Source: Bacillota bacterium
GTDB lineage: Bacteria > Bacillota > Clostridia > Lachnospirales > Lachnospiraceae
Reading direction: 5' to 3'
NCBI GenBank assembly: GCA_023441965.1
Contig: JAEZNB010000078.1
Span: 32,426-96,425, forward strand
Length of the DNA: 64,000 nucleotides
Shown here: piece after piece, positions 1 through 8,650 of the stretch
Layout of the letters: the number at the start of each line of letters is the position of its first letter
Position numbering within the stretch: position 1 is the first letter of the stretch
The notes under the pieces: model-generated
What the model was told of the DNA's origin: nothing
Database searches by the model: none
Seen by the model: only the letters and a program-made list of their open reading frames with translations
Made by a program: the position numbers and the translations under genes

Positions 1-677
1 GGATATTCCCTTCTTCCTCCCCCGTCATAAAGCATGTAATGACCGGGAAGCAGCTCCTTAACATCCTTGAAGACACCGGTCCCACTGCTTTTGGCCGGAC
101 CCAGGGCCAGCACCTCACATAAGCCGGCGGTATCCACTCTGGGCTGAAAGCCCGGATAGGAAAACAGGGCTTTGATTTCGGAGCCAAATACCAGAGTATC
201 TCCCAACATTGTATAAAAGAGAGGCTTTACCCCCAACCTGTCGCGAGCCAGGAGCAGCCGTCTCTGATAATCGTCCCAGATGGCAAAGGAAAAGATACCG
301 TTCAGTTCCCTGATAAAATCTGTACCAAGTGCCATATAGCCGGTAAGGATTACCTCGGTGTCCGTATGAGTCTGAAAGTGATAGCCCATGCGGATCAGAT
401 GATCCCGAAGCTCAACCGTATTATAAAGCTCTCCGTTATAGATGATTGTATAGGAGCAGCCGGATTGAATTTTCGTCATTGGCTGATGTCCGCGATTTAG
501 ATCTATAATTGAAAGTCTGGTGTGGGCAAATCCGACCTGTGGGCACAGATAATCCCCCTTATCATCAGGACCTCTGTGGGAAAGGGCCTGCTTCATTCCG
601 TCCAAAATCTCATGCCATTTACCAGGCTCCTTCGTATAATCAGCCGCAGGGCAGCTGAAACCGGCTATGCCACACAT
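1..677 (-). CDS. asnB: Asparagine synthase (glutamine-hydrolysing), C-terminus cut by window edge
   Basis: Makes asparagine from aspartate, ATP and glutamine in the cytoplasm. Only the N-terminal glutaminase domain is present. The protein begins MCGIAGF, so Cys2 becomes the N-terminal nucleophile, and it continues with SHRGPDD, the RLSIIDL segment and YNGELYN, all hallmarks of class II glutamine amidotransferases of the AsnB type. The ATP-dependent synthetase domain would lie beyond base 1. A GAGAGG ribosome site precedes the ATG. The gene follows dpaA-dpaB on the same strand after 65 bases. An asparagine synthase (AsnO) is used in Bacillus sporulation, so a sporulation link is possible, but that is inference from position only. 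Confidence 0.93.
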   Translation of the reverse strand, partial: MCGIAGFSCPAADYTKEPGKWHEILDGMKQALSHRGPDDKGDYLCPQVGFAHTRLSIIDLNRGHQPMTKIQSGCSYTIIYNGELYNTVELRDHLIRMGYHFQTHTDTEVILTGYMALGTDFIRELNGIFSFAIWDDYQRRLLLARDRLGVKPLFYTMLGDTLVFGSEIKALFSYPGFQPRVDTAGLCEVLALGPAKSSGTGVFKDVKELLPGHYMLYDGGGRREY

Positions 678-711
678 AGAACCACCTCTCGCAATGATTG
701 TAATTTAGAAG

Positions 712-731
712 AGTGGCTGCAGAGAGCCACT
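712..731 (-). terminator. Small hairpin between dpaB and asnB
   Basis: A perfect 7-bp stem (712-718 with 725-731) with a 6-base loop lies between the two genes. There is no T-run, so it may be only a weak terminator or an mRNA processing or stability element. Confidence 0.35.
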
Positions 732-742
732 GGTTTCAATAC

Positions 743-1330
743 TTATTTCGGGCCCAGGATGACGGGCTGAAGCTGCCGTCCCTGTAAGGCCTCCAGGATT
801 GTGGGATAAATCAGATCAAAATGGGCAACCATAGAATAAGGCTTTGTCTTACATTGATCCTGCCCATAAGGAACAAAAAAGATATTTCTGGTATTCATCA
901 ATAAACCTATGTTTTTCATATTAGCGCCTAGGGCATCATTGGTGGAGATGGCCAGAACCACCGGTTTTTTATTCCTTAGATGGCCTTTCGCTGCCATAAG
1001 AACGGGAGAATCGGTAATACCGTTCGCAAGCTTAGCCAGGGTATTACCGGTACAGGGGGCTATAATAAGGAGATCGAGCAGATTGGCCGGTCCGAAGGCT
1101 TCAGCCTCGATGATAGAAGTAACCGGAGGGTTACCTGATATGTTTTCCGCTCGGGCGATCCAGTCCTTAGCTTTACCAAATCTGGTGTCAAAGCTGGCGG
1201 AGGGGATGGAGAAGATGGGGAAGAGATTGGCTCCTTCCGCAGCCAGCTTCTCCAGTTCGGTAAATACTCTATCAAAAGTACAAAATGATCCGGTCAGGGC
1301 AAAGGCCACATTTTTTTCGCTTAGGGTCAT
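743..1330 (-). CDS. dpaB: Dipicolinate synthase subunit B
   Basis: This 195-residue flavoprotein-like subunit works with DpaA to make dipicolinic acid from the dihydrodipicolinate pathway in the mother cell during sporulation. The sequence is recognisable end to end: VAFALTGSFCTF at the N-terminus, and IIAPCTGNTLAKLANGITDSPV in the middle (a flavoprotein-like phosphopantothenoylcysteine decarboxylase-type fold). The length is normal for the family. The start codon abuts the dpaA stop with no gap, so the two are translated from one message. No frameshift was seen. Confidence 0.95.
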   Translation of the reverse strand: MTLSEKNVAFALTGSFCTFDRVFTELEKLAAEGANLFPIFSIPSASFDTRFGKAKDWIARAENISGNPPVTSIIEAEAFGPANLLDLLIIAPCTGNTLAKLANGITDSPVLMAAKGHLRNKKPVVLAISTNDALGANMKNIGLLMNTRNIFFVPYGQDQCKTKPYSMVAHFDLIYPTILEALQGRQLQPVILGPK

Positions 1331-2239
1331 TCAATCACTTCTTTCTTTTAGGAATGCAATGATTTCTGTAACCAGAATATCGGAAGAAGTCCTGGGTGCT
1401 ATTTTGCCCGGGAGTCCCAGGCATAGCTTTGCTTTCAGCTTCATAGAAGCGGCATAGTTGAAATCAACTCCTCCCGGTGAGGAGGAGATATCTATGATAA
1501 CGGCCTGGGGATGAATGAGGCATAAGCTATTCTGATCCAGAATCAAAGAGGGAATGGTATTAAATATATAATGGAAGGAGGGGAGAATACTGGTCATGGC
1601 AGAGATGGGAATCCCGTTCAATCCTGCAGCGGTTGCATAGGCAAGGGCATCCCTGCTTCTTGCAGCAACCGTAACATGTGCATCCAGTGCCTTCAGCTTC
1701 TGTGCGAGTACCTTGGCGCAGCGGCCGTAGCCCAATACCAGACAGCAGCTGCCATGGAGGTTCCGGTCGCTCTCCCGGATGGCTTCCATAAGAGCCCCTT
1801 CTGCTGTGGCAATGGCATTCAGAATGGTTATTTTCTCATCCTGCATGAAGTCATAGCACGGAATATGCTTCGAGCTGCAGCGATCTGCCAGTGGGGCGGG
1901 AATGGCACCCCCGATCAACAGCTGGTTTTCTCTCAGCAGATATGCAACATGGGCGATCGTAAGATCTGCAGGGGTATGCACAGAGCAGATGTTGACCTGG
2001 TCCCTTGTCATGGGAATCGGACCGATCAGAACCTTACAGAGCTCAAACAGCTCACTAAGGGTGTGGGCGGGATAGAGATTTTGCAGGGTGACTCCGTTGT
2101 TATGATGGTCCACGTAGCTGCCAACCTCCTCTGACAGGCTGTAGGTAGCAACACGGTATCCCTTGGACAGTAAGGAAGCCGCCATATATACCTGCCTTAA
2201 ATCTCCGCCGAATATACCGATATCATAATGAGTGGACAT
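1331..2239 (-). CDS. dpaA: Dipicolinate synthase subunit A
   Basis: The 302-residue dehydrogenase-like subunit of dipicolinate synthase. An N-terminal nucleotide-binding region (IGIFGGDLRQVYMA) is followed by a central second Rossmann motif near residues 165-175 (CLVLGYGRCAK), as in other DpaA/SpoVFA proteins. A GGAGG ribosome site sits 6 bases before the ATG. A SigmaK-like promoter is visible about 60-85 bases upstream, which fits late mother-cell expression. Followed directly by dpaB. Confidence 0.95.
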   Translation of the reverse strand: MSTHYDIGIFGGDLRQVYMAASLLSKGYRVATYSLSEEVGSYVDHHNNGVTLQNLYPAHTLSELFELCKVLIGPIPMTRDQVNICSVHTPADLTIAHVAYLLRENQLLIGGAIPAPLADRCSSKHIPCYDFMQDEKITILNAIATAEGALMEAIRESDRNLHGSCCLVLGYGRCAKVLAQKLKALDAHVTVAARSRDALAYATAAGLNGIPISAMTSILPSFHYIFNTIPSLILDQNSLCLIHPQAVIIDISSSPGGVDFNYAASMKLKAKLCLGLPGKIAPRTSSDILVTEIIAFLKERSD

Positions 2240-2298
2240 AGGATACCTCCAGCTTATTCATTCTTTATACCTGCAATATTGTCTTTTTCCATATGCCA

Positions 2299-2326
2299 TA
2301 TTATATGTTTTGGAGGAGCTTTTTGT
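2299..2326 (-). promoter_or_regulatory. Putative SigmaK promoter of dpaAB
   Basis: On the minus strand the string CATATAATA (2299-2307) matches the SigmaK -10 consensus CATANNNTA, with an AC dinucleotide (2325-2326) 17 bases upstream as the -35. SigmaK is the known driver of dpaAB/spoVF in Bacillus. The short consensus makes a chance match possible. Confidence 0.5.
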
Positions 2327-2363
2327 GACCTGCATCACTTATATGAGACAGGATAAATGGTAA

Positions 2364-2388
2364 AAATTATGCAACCGGTGCATAATTT
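2364..2388. promoter_or_regulatory. 25-bp palindromic operator-like site upstream of oppA
   Basis: A near-perfect palindrome with arms AAATTATGCA and TGCATAATTT around an ACCGG centre; 11 of 12 base pairs match. It ends 26 bases upstream of the -35 box at 2415, a usual place for an activator or repressor of the opp operon. The TGCA-N5-TGCA core recurs at 18213-18225. The protein that binds it is unknown. Confidence 0.55.
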
Positions 2389-2414
2389 GTATCATATTGG
2401 ATATAGTTATTATC

Positions 2415-2443
2415 TTGACTATTTTACGTTTTTGTATTATGAT
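2415..2443 (+). promoter_or_regulatory. SigmaA promoter of oppA
   Basis: TTGACT (2415-2420), a 17-base spacer and TATGAT (2438-2443), about 80 bases before the oppA start. Confidence 0.7.
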
Positions 2444-2462
2444 ATGAATTATCATATATACT

Positions 2463-2491
2463 AAGGAAGTGTATGGAAAATATACTTCCTT
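2463..2491 (+). promoter_or_regulatory. Hairpin in the oppA 5' leader
   Basis: A 12-base arm (2463-2474) pairs with 2480-2491 with one mismatch and a 5-base loop, followed by T residues. It lies between the promoter and the oppA ribosome site. It could act as an attenuator or stabilise the mRNA. The longer reading frame beginning at 2473 would start inside this hairpin, which argues against that start. Confidence 0.4.
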
Positions 2492-2520
2492 TTTATGTAG
2501 AAAAAGGAGGAGAATTTTTT

Positions 2521-4167
2521 ATGAGATTTAAGAAAACTTTAGCCGTTCTCTTAGTCCTAGCCATGTCAGCAGCGACCTTGGCAGGCTGCGGCACCAAAGC
2601 AGGCTCCGATAAGAAGGAAGATAGAAGCGCTTATCCGGGTACTGCAGGAAAAAATGAAATCACTGTAAATATCGGCAGTGAGCCCCCGGATATGTTCTCT
2701 GTTACAATGACAGATACAGTATCCTTTTCTGTGCTTCGTCATATCATTGATAACCTTATGATGCTGGACGAGAATGACGAGCCCATCCCTGGCGTAGCAA
2801 AGGACTACAAGGTGAGCGACGACGGTTTGACCTATACCTTCAATCTTCGTGAGAATATGAAGTGGAGCAACGGTGAGCCCGTTACTGCTCATGACTTCGT
2901 GTTCGCTTGGACTTCTCTTCTGGATCCTGCCTTCGCTTCTGACTATTCTTATTTCGGATTTGTATTTAAGAACGGTGAGAAGTTCAACTTAGGTGAAGTT
3001 GGCGCTGACCAGCTTGGCTTCAAGGCAGAAGGAGATTATAAGTTAGTGGTTACCCTTGAGAATCCTACCTCCTATTTCCTTTCCCAGTTAGCATTCGGTG
3101 TATTTGCACCTGTTAACGAGAAGGCTTACAGAGAGTTTGGTGAAGCTTACGGTACCGATGCTGACAAGATGGTTACAAATGGACCTTTCAAGATGACTGC
3201 TTGGGAGCATGAGAGCAAGATCGTTCTTGAGAAGAATCCTGATTATTTTGATGCAAAGAAAATTAATCTTGACAAGCTTACCATGGTTATGATCAATGAT
3301 ACCAATGCTACCTTCAATGCTTTTAAGGCTGGCGAAGTAGATATGATCGGTGTTAATGGCGACCAGGGCAGAACACTTAGAGCTGAGGGATACCCTGTTA
3401 ATACCTATGATGATGGTTCATCCTGGTATTTAGAGTTTAACTTAGAAGATCCTTATCTTAAGAACAACAACCTTCGTAAGGCTCTGACCTATGCGATTGA
3501 TAAGCAGGCTTTCGTAACTGCTATTATCAAGAACGCATCTAAGCCCGCTTCTTCCTTTACTGCACCTGTAATAAATGGTCTGGACGGAAAGAAGTTCAAT
3601 GAGATGGTTGGCGATGTTATTCCTGCATTCGATAAAGATAAAGCTGTAGAGTTTTATAATAAAGCATTATCAGAAATGGGTGTAAGCAGTGTTGAAATTA
3701 CCATGATTTGTGATGACGGTGATACCGCAGTGAAGTATGCATCCTTTGTTCAGGAGCAGCTCAAGACCAATCTTGGTATCGAGATCAAGGTTGAGCCCAT
3801 GCCTTTCAAGAGCAGAATTGAGAGAATGTCCAATAAGGATTTCTCCTTAGTATTTGCCGGTTGGGGTCCTGACTACAACGATCCTATGACTTTCCTTGAC
3901 ATGTTTGAGACCGGTGGCGGTAACAACCATGTAAGCTACTCCAATGCTCATTATGATGAGTTACTGGACCAGGTTCGCACAGAGCTTAATGAAAAGACAC
4001 GTTTCGGCTACTTAGTAGAGCTTGAGAAGTTATTACTTGAAGAACTCCCTATTGGACCTGTTTACTGGAGATCCAGAGAGTTCGTATATAGTGGAAAGAT
4101 TGATTCTGGTGTTATCAGAACAGCGTTCCAGGATATGAACTACAGATTTGTTAAATTAGCGAAGTAA
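2521..4167 (+). CDS. oppA: Oligopeptide/dipeptide ABC transporter substrate-binding lipoprotein (OppA/DppA type)
   Basis: Extracytoplasmic peptide-binding component of an Opp/Dpp importer. The ATG at 2521 is chosen because a strong GGAGG lies just before it and the protein then starts with a clean lipoprotein signal: positively charged N-terminus, hydrophobic stretch, then LAGC with Cys23 as the lipidation site. The mature part has the SBP class C pattern: SEPPDMF, a DNLMMLDENDEPIPG segment and KDYKVSDDGLTYTFNLRENMKWSNGEPVTA-type motifs near residues 75-125. It is 548 residues, the usual size for the family. First gene of a five-gene transporter cluster. Confidence 0.92.
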   Translation: MRFKKTLAVLLVLAMSAATLAGCGTKAGSDKKEDRSAYPGTAGKNEITVNIGSEPPDMFSVTMTDTVSFSVLRHIIDNLMMLDENDEPIPGVAKDYKVSDDGLTYTFNLRENMKWSNGEPVTAHDFVFAWTSLLDPAFASDYSYFGFVFKNGEKFNLGEVGADQLGFKAEGDYKLVVTLENPTSYFLSQLAFGVFAPVNEKAYREFGEAYGTDADKMVTNGPFKMTAWEHESKIVLEKNPDYFDAKKINLDKLTMVMINDTNATFNAFKAGEVDMIGVNGDQGRTLRAEGYPVNTYDDGSSWYLEFNLEDPYLKNNNLRKALTYAIDKQAFVTAIIKNASKPASSFTAPVINGLDGKKFNEMVGDVIPAFDKDKAVEFYNKALSEMGVSSVEITMICDDGDTAVKYASFVQEQLKTNLGIEIKVEPMPFKSRIERMSNKDFSLVFAGWGPDYNDPMTFLDMFETGGGNNHVSYSNAHYDELLDQVRTELNEKTRFGYLVELEKLLLEELPIGPVYWRSREFVYSGKIDSGVIRTAFQDMNYRFVKLAK

Positions 4168-4194
4168 TATCAGCAATTAACAGATTAATAATAA

Positions 4195-4229
4195 ATGGTG
4201 CGGGCTGTAAGATATGCAACCCGCACCAT
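4195..4229 (+). terminator. Hairpin after oppA
   Basis: A perfect 10-bp GC-rich stem (4195-4204 with 4220-4229) without a good T-run. It probably reduces read-through or protects the 3' end, so that binding protein is made in excess over the permeases. Confidence 0.6.
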
Positions 4230-4286
4230 AATTATGTTAATACTATCCCCCCATTAATTCCCTTACGAATAAATTCGAAAAAAAGC

Positions 4287-4315
4287 ACGACAAATGTGTT
4301 ATTATATAGTATAAT
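4287..4315 (+). promoter_or_regulatory. Second promoter, ahead of oppB
   Basis: ACGACA (4287-4292; 4 of 6 bases of the -35 consensus), a 17-base spacer and a perfect TATAAT (4310-4315). Confidence 0.5.
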
Positions 4316-4357
4316 ATTATGGTATTTAGGATGGACAACAAGTCATATATTCTGATA

Positions 4358-4414
4358 GAATTGTCGTCCTATATTACTTTTATATATGATAAAAGCAATA
4401 TAGGATAGCAATTC
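4358..4414 (+). repeat. 57-base long hairpin in the oppB leader
   Basis: Arms of 26 bases (4358-4383 and 4389-4414) pair with 22 Watson-Crick pairs, two G-U pairs and two mismatches around a 5-base loop. It lies between the promoter at 4287-4315 and the oppB start. It could be an RNA control or processing element, or a remnant of a small palindromic repeat. Confidence 0.6.
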
Positions 4415-4476
4415 TAAAGGGAAAAGACGATGTCCTGATCGACTAAAAGTATAGAAAACAGAAAGGAGGATTGCAT

Positions 4477-5424
4477 GTGTTAAAATATATAGTAAAACGT
4501 TTATTCTATGCAGTCTTAACGTTATTTGCTTTATGTGCAATTACATTCTTCATGATGCGCCTGCTGCCCGGTGATCCTTTTATCGGAGAGAAAGCAATTA
4601 CGGAGACAACAAAAAAAGCTTTAAATGCCAAATATGGTCTCGATAAACCTGTAATCACCCAGTTTGGAATGTATATCAGCAATGTATTGAAGGGTGATTT
4701 GGGTATCTCGATGCATTATAATAATCGTCCTATCACAGATATTATTGCACAGGCATTTCCATATTCATTTGATTTAGGTATCAGATCCCTGATATTTGCC
4801 ACCATCATGGGAGTATTTTTAGGAATTGTAGCAGCCGTCAAGAGAGGTACAGCATGGGATACCATTACGATGCTGATCGCTATTATCGGTGTATCTGTTC
4901 CCAGCTTTATTGTAGGCTCCATCCTCCAATATGCTCTGGGTCTGGGGTTGTATCAAATAACCGGACTTAGAATATTCCCCATCACAGGCTGGAGTTCATT
5001 TTCCAGTAAGATTCTACCGGCCTTTGCCCTTAGCTTTGGTTCCATGGCAACCATATCCAGACTGATGAGAACCAGTATGCTGGATGTTCTTGGCCAGGAC
5101 TATATTAAGACAGCAAAATCAAAGGGCCTGTCACAAAAGAAAATAATCTGGAAGCATGCAGTCAGAAATGCAATTATGCCCGTTGTTACAGTACTGGGAC
5201 CGATTGCAGCTTCAGTTCTGACCGGTGCTTTCGTAGTTGAGAACATATTCTCTATCCCGGGAATGGGTAAGTTCTTTGTTAACAGTATTAAGGTGCAGGA
5301 CTATACGATGATTTCCGGAATCACCTTATTCTATGGTGCCTTCCTTATTATTGCAAACCTGGTGGTCGACCTTGCCTATGGTTTCATTGATCCCCGTGTT
5401 AAATTAACGGAAGTAAAGGAGTGA
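4477..5424 (+). CDS. oppB: Peptide ABC transporter permease (OppB/DppB type)
   Basis: First integral membrane subunit of the importer, about 315 residues with roughly six membrane segments. It starts LKYIVKRLFYAV and has RLLPGDPF and the EAA-type loop near residues 205-240 (DYIKTAKSKGLSQKKIIWKH). I chose the GTG at 4477 because the AAAGGAGG at 4462-4469 is then about 7 bases away. A TTG at 4471 would sit on top of the ribosome site. Gap of 4 bases to oppC. Confidence 0.92.
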   Translation: MLKYIVKRLFYAVLTLFALCAITFFMMRLLPGDPFIGEKAITETTKKALNAKYGLDKPVITQFGMYISNVLKGDLGISMHYNNRPITDIIAQAFPYSFDLGIRSLIFATIMGVFLGIVAAVKRGTAWDTITMLIAIIGVSVPSFIVGSILQYALGLGLYQITGLRIFPITGWSSFSSKILPAFALSFGSMATISRLMRTSMLDVLGQDYIKTAKSKGLSQKKIIWKHAVRNAIMPVVTVLGPIAASVLTGAFVVENIFSIPGMGKFFVNSIKVQDYTMISGITLFYGAFLIIANLVVDLAYGFIDPRVKLTEVKE

Positions 5425-5428
5425 TACG

Positions 5429-6370
5429 ATGGACAAGAAGATTGATAAGAAAATGTTTGAATGGGTTGGTAGTAATGCCATAGAAAGTGAAGGCATATCA
5501 AGGCCCAGTATCAGCTACTGGAAGGATGCGATGCATCGCCTCAGAAAGAATAAAGTAGCGATTGTTTGCTTAAGTATTATTTTGGTTATCGCAGCGCTGT
5601 CTATCGTAGTTCCCATGCTGTCACCCTTCACGATCAGTGAGCAGCATTACGATCATACGGATGCTCCTATGTTTACCAGAGATGCAGAGGATGGGCATAT
5701 GCATCTGTTCGGAACGGACTCCTTAGGCCGTGATATATTCACAAGAATCTGCGCTGGTGGACGTGTATCCTTGTTTATCGCAATAACAGCAGTATTTATT
5801 AATTGTATTATAGGTATCATCTATGGCGGTGTCTCCGGCTTCACCGGTGGTGCAGTGGATAATATTATGATGAGAATCATTGAGGTAATCAATGGTATTC
5901 CATACCTGATTATCGTTATTCTTCTCATGATGGTATTAGAGCCCGGAGTTATGACGATGGTAGTGGCTTATGCCGCAGTTGGTTGGACCGGAATGGCGAG
6001 ACTTGTCCGTGGACAGGTAATGAGCTTAAAGCAGCAGGATTATATTACCGCAGCTAAGGTAATGGGTGCGAAGCCCTCCAGAATCATTTTTAAACACTTG
6101 ATTCCGAATACCCTCAGCGTCGTAATTGTTAATATGACCTTGGCAATTCCCAGTGTTATCTTTACTGAAGCCTTCTTAAGCTATATCGGTCTGGGTGTAC
6201 CGGTACCGAAGTCCTCCTGGGGTATGATGGCAAGTGAAGGTAGTATCGTGTTCCAAGCCTACCCGTCACAGATGTTAATTCCTGCGATCTGCATCAGTTT
6301 GACCATGCTATCCTTTAACTTATTAGGTGATGGTTTACGTGATGCCTTAGATCCCAGGTTAAGGAGGTAG
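5429..6370 (+). CDS. oppC: Peptide ABC transporter permease (OppC/DppC type)
   Basis: Second permease, 313 residues. It has the long N-terminal cytoplasmic segment typical of OppC (SYWKDAMHRLRKNKVAIVCL), then HLFGTDSLGRDIFTRI and the ATPase-contacting EAA loop (DYITAAKVMGAKPSRIIFKH). It ends GDGLRDALDPRLRR, the usual OppC C-terminus. An AAAGGAG ribosome site precedes the ATG. Tightly packed between oppB and oppD. Confidence 0.93.
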   Translation: MDKKIDKKMFEWVGSNAIESEGISRPSISYWKDAMHRLRKNKVAIVCLSIILVIAALSIVVPMLSPFTISEQHYDHTDAPMFTRDAEDGHMHLFGTDSLGRDIFTRICAGGRVSLFIAITAVFINCIIGIIYGGVSGFTGGAVDNIMMRIIEVINGIPYLIIVILLMMVLEPGVMTMVVAYAAVGWTGMARLVRGQVMSLKQQDYITAAKVMGAKPSRIIFKHLIPNTLSVVIVNMTLAIPSVIFTEAFLSYIGLGVPVPKSSWGMMASEGSIVFQAYPSQMLIPAICISLTMLSFNLLGDGLRDALDPRLRR

Positions 6371-6374
6371 TGGA

Positions 6375-7376
6375 ATGAATAAAGTATTGGAAGTGAAAGA
6401 TTTACATGTATCCTTCGATACCTATGCCGGCGAGGTAAAGGCAGTTCGTGGTGTTTCCTTCGATCTGAAGGAGGGTGAAGTGCTTGCGATTGTAGGCGAG
6501 AGTGGTTGTGGCAAGAGCGTAACGGCTCAGACTATTATGAAGCTGAATCCCATGCCTCCGGCTAGAATAGTAAGCGGAGAGATTACACTGGCAGATAAAG
6601 ATATCGTTCATGCAACTGAGAAAGATATGATGAAGATCCGTGGTAAGGATGTCAGCATGATTTTCCAGGATCCGATGACCTGTTTGAATCCTACCATGCA
6701 GGTGGGTAAGCAGCTGACAGAAGCGATTCGCCATCATCAGAACCTGACTCAGGAGCAGGCACAGGCTGAGGCAATTCGCCTGCTTGAGATCGTAAAAATT
6801 CCGAATACAAAGCAACGTGCAAAACAGTATCCGCATGAATTCTCCGGTGGTATGAGACAGAGAGTAATGATTGCTATGGCTCTCTCCTGTGCTCCGAAGC
6901 TTCTGATAGCAGATGAGCCGACAACAGCTCTGGATGTAACCATTCAGGCACAGATTATGGACCTCTTAAAGGAAATCAAGGAGAAGACCAATACGGCGAT
7001 TATCCTGATTACCCATGATCTTGGAGTAGTTGCAAGCATGGCTGACCGAGTAGCGGTTATGTATGCAGGTAAAATCGTAGAGACCGGTACTGCGGAGGAT
7101 ATTTTCTACCGCCCGTCCCACCCGTATACGAGGGCATTGCTTAAGAGCCTTCCCAAGACAGATATGAACCGCAGTGAAAGGCTGGTATCCATTGGTGGTA
7201 CACCTCCGGATCTTTTAAATCCTCCGGTAGGTTGTCCGTTTGCCAGCAGATGTCCTCATACCATGAAGATCTGCCAGGAAGAGATGCCCCCTCATTTTAT
7301 ACCTGAAAAAGACCATAAATCCGCATGCTGGTTATTGCATCCGGATTGCCCGGGCGCTCAGGGCGGAGGTGAATAG
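6375..7376 (+). CDS. oppD: Peptide ABC transporter ATP-binding protein (OppD/DppD type)
   Basis: Cytoplasmic ATPase of 333 residues. Walker A GESGCGKS near residue 40, signature FSGGMRQR, Walker B LLIADEPTTALD, and the H-loop histidine in ILITHD. The C-terminal oligopeptide-transporter extension carries the Cys cluster CPFASRCPHTMKIC. Pairs with OppF to power OppBC. Confidence 0.94.
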   Translation: MNKVLEVKDLHVSFDTYAGEVKAVRGVSFDLKEGEVLAIVGESGCGKSVTAQTIMKLNPMPPARIVSGEITLADKDIVHATEKDMMKIRGKDVSMIFQDPMTCLNPTMQVGKQLTEAIRHHQNLTQEQAQAEAIRLLEIVKIPNTKQRAKQYPHEFSGGMRQRVMIAMALSCAPKLLIADEPTTALDVTIQAQIMDLLKEIKEKTNTAIILITHDLGVVASMADRVAVMYAGKIVETGTAEDIFYRPSHPYTRALLKSLPKTDMNRSERLVSIGGTPPDLLNPPVGCPFASRCPHTMKICQEEMPPHFIPEKDHKSACWLLHPDCPGAQGGGE

Positions 7377-7378
7377 AC

Positions 7379-8362
7379 ATGGATAAGAAGAATAGTACTA
7401 CAAGCAATAGCCAGAATAAGCTGGTTGAGATACAGAATGTATCCAAGTACTTCAGGGTGAATGACGGTATCCTGAAGGCAGTGAATAATGTGAATATAGA
7501 CATCCTTAAGGGTGAAACCTTAGGTCTGGTAGGTGAATCCGGCTGTGGTAAGTCCACCTTCGGTAAGGTTCTCATGGGGATCTATCCCCCTACTACCGGT
7601 AGGATTCTATATCACGGTAAGAAGGATATGGAGATCAATAAGAAGACACTCTTCTCCTATGCCAAGATGGCTCAGATCATCTTTCAGGATCCTTATTCCT
7701 CATTGGATCCCCGTATGACGGTAGGTTCCATCATAGAAGAGGGTATGATCATCCATAACATGTATAACAAGCAGAAGCGCCAAGAAAGAGTGTATGAGCT
7801 GCTGGAGCTGGTTGGATTAAACAAGGAGCATGCAAATCGTTTTCCTCATGAGTTTTCAGGTGGACAGCGTCAGCGTATCGGAATTGCGAGAGCCCTTGCG
7901 ATTGAACCTGAGTTCATCGTATGTGACGAGCCGATCTCTGCATTGGATGTATCCATACAGTCCCAGATCATCAACCTGCTTCATGATCTGCAGCAGAAGC
8001 TGAATCTTACCTATCTCTTTATCGCTCATGATTTGAATATCGTAAAATATATCAGTGATCGTATTGCGGTTATGTATCTGGGTAATATCGTAGAGCTGGC
8101 TACCAGTGAAGAATTATATGCCAAGACCCTTCACCCTTACTCCCAGGCTCTGCTGTCTGCGGTTCCGATTCCGGACCCGGATCAGGAGGCACAGAAGAAG
8201 CGCCAGATCCTGACCGGTGATGTACCGAGCCCGATCAATACACCCAAGGGCTGCCCTTTTGCAGGACGTTGTCCTCGTGCAACAGATATTTGCCGGGAAG
8301 TAAAGCCTGAGCTGGAGATGAAGCAGGGTCATCTGGTGGCTTGTCATCACGTGGAGAAGTAA
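7379..8362 (+). CDS. oppF: Peptide ABC transporter ATP-binding protein (OppF/DppF type)
   Basis: Second ATPase, 327 residues, starting 2 bases after oppD. Walker A GESGCGKST, the OppF-typical IFQDPYSSLDPRMTVG, signature FSGGQRQR, Walker B IVCDEPISALD, and a C-terminal Cys-rich extension (CPFAGRCPRATDIC). Last gene of the operon, followed by a double hairpin terminator. Confidence 0.94.
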   Translation: MDKKNSTTSNSQNKLVEIQNVSKYFRVNDGILKAVNNVNIDILKGETLGLVGESGCGKSTFGKVLMGIYPPTTGRILYHGKKDMEINKKTLFSYAKMAQIIFQDPYSSLDPRMTVGSIIEEGMIIHNMYNKQKRQERVYELLELVGLNKEHANRFPHEFSGGQRQRIGIARALAIEPEFIVCDEPISALDVSIQSQIINLLHDLQQKLNLTYLFIAHDLNIVKYISDRIAVMYLGNIVELATSEELYAKTLHPYSQALLSAVPIPDPDQEAQKKRQILTGDVPSPINTPKGCPFAGRCPRATDICREVKPELEMKQGHLVACHHVEK

Positions 8363-8385
8363 GATTGGTTTAGATATTTTATATA

Positions 8386-8455
8386 AGGATTTTGCATAAT
8401 TAGATTTTTAGGTCAGCATTATCATTGCTGGCCTTTTCTATTTATGCAAAATCCT
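8386..8455 (+). terminator. Nested terminator after oppF
   Basis: An inner 8-bp stem (8411-8418 with 8426-8433) is followed by TTTT. An outer perfect 14-bp stem (8386-8399 with 8442-8455) encloses it. Confidence 0.8.
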
Positions 8456-8582
8456 CTCCACAAATAGGAGTTATGAAGCACTTCTTTATCAGAGTTGATA
8501 TTCGATTATTTCTATTAAGATAAATAAACTACTTACTTCTCTGATGATAAAGGTTTCATTGTGAGATGATGTAATGAATGGA

Positions 8583-8611
8583 GTGACAAGGAGATGATAG
8601 GGTGTTATAAT
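8583..8611 (+). promoter_or_regulatory. Promoter of the acetyltransferase gene
   Basis: GTGACA (8583-8588), a 17-base spacer and TATAAT (8606-8611), 40 bases before the start. Confidence 0.6.
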
Positions 8612-8650
8612 ATGCTAAATATGAGAATAATTACTTGACAGGAGTTTGCG

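Noticed and set aside
2473..2520. Longer oppA start at 2473
   Set aside because: It begins inside a leader hairpin, precedes the ribosome site and would bury the lipoprotein signal behind 16 residues.
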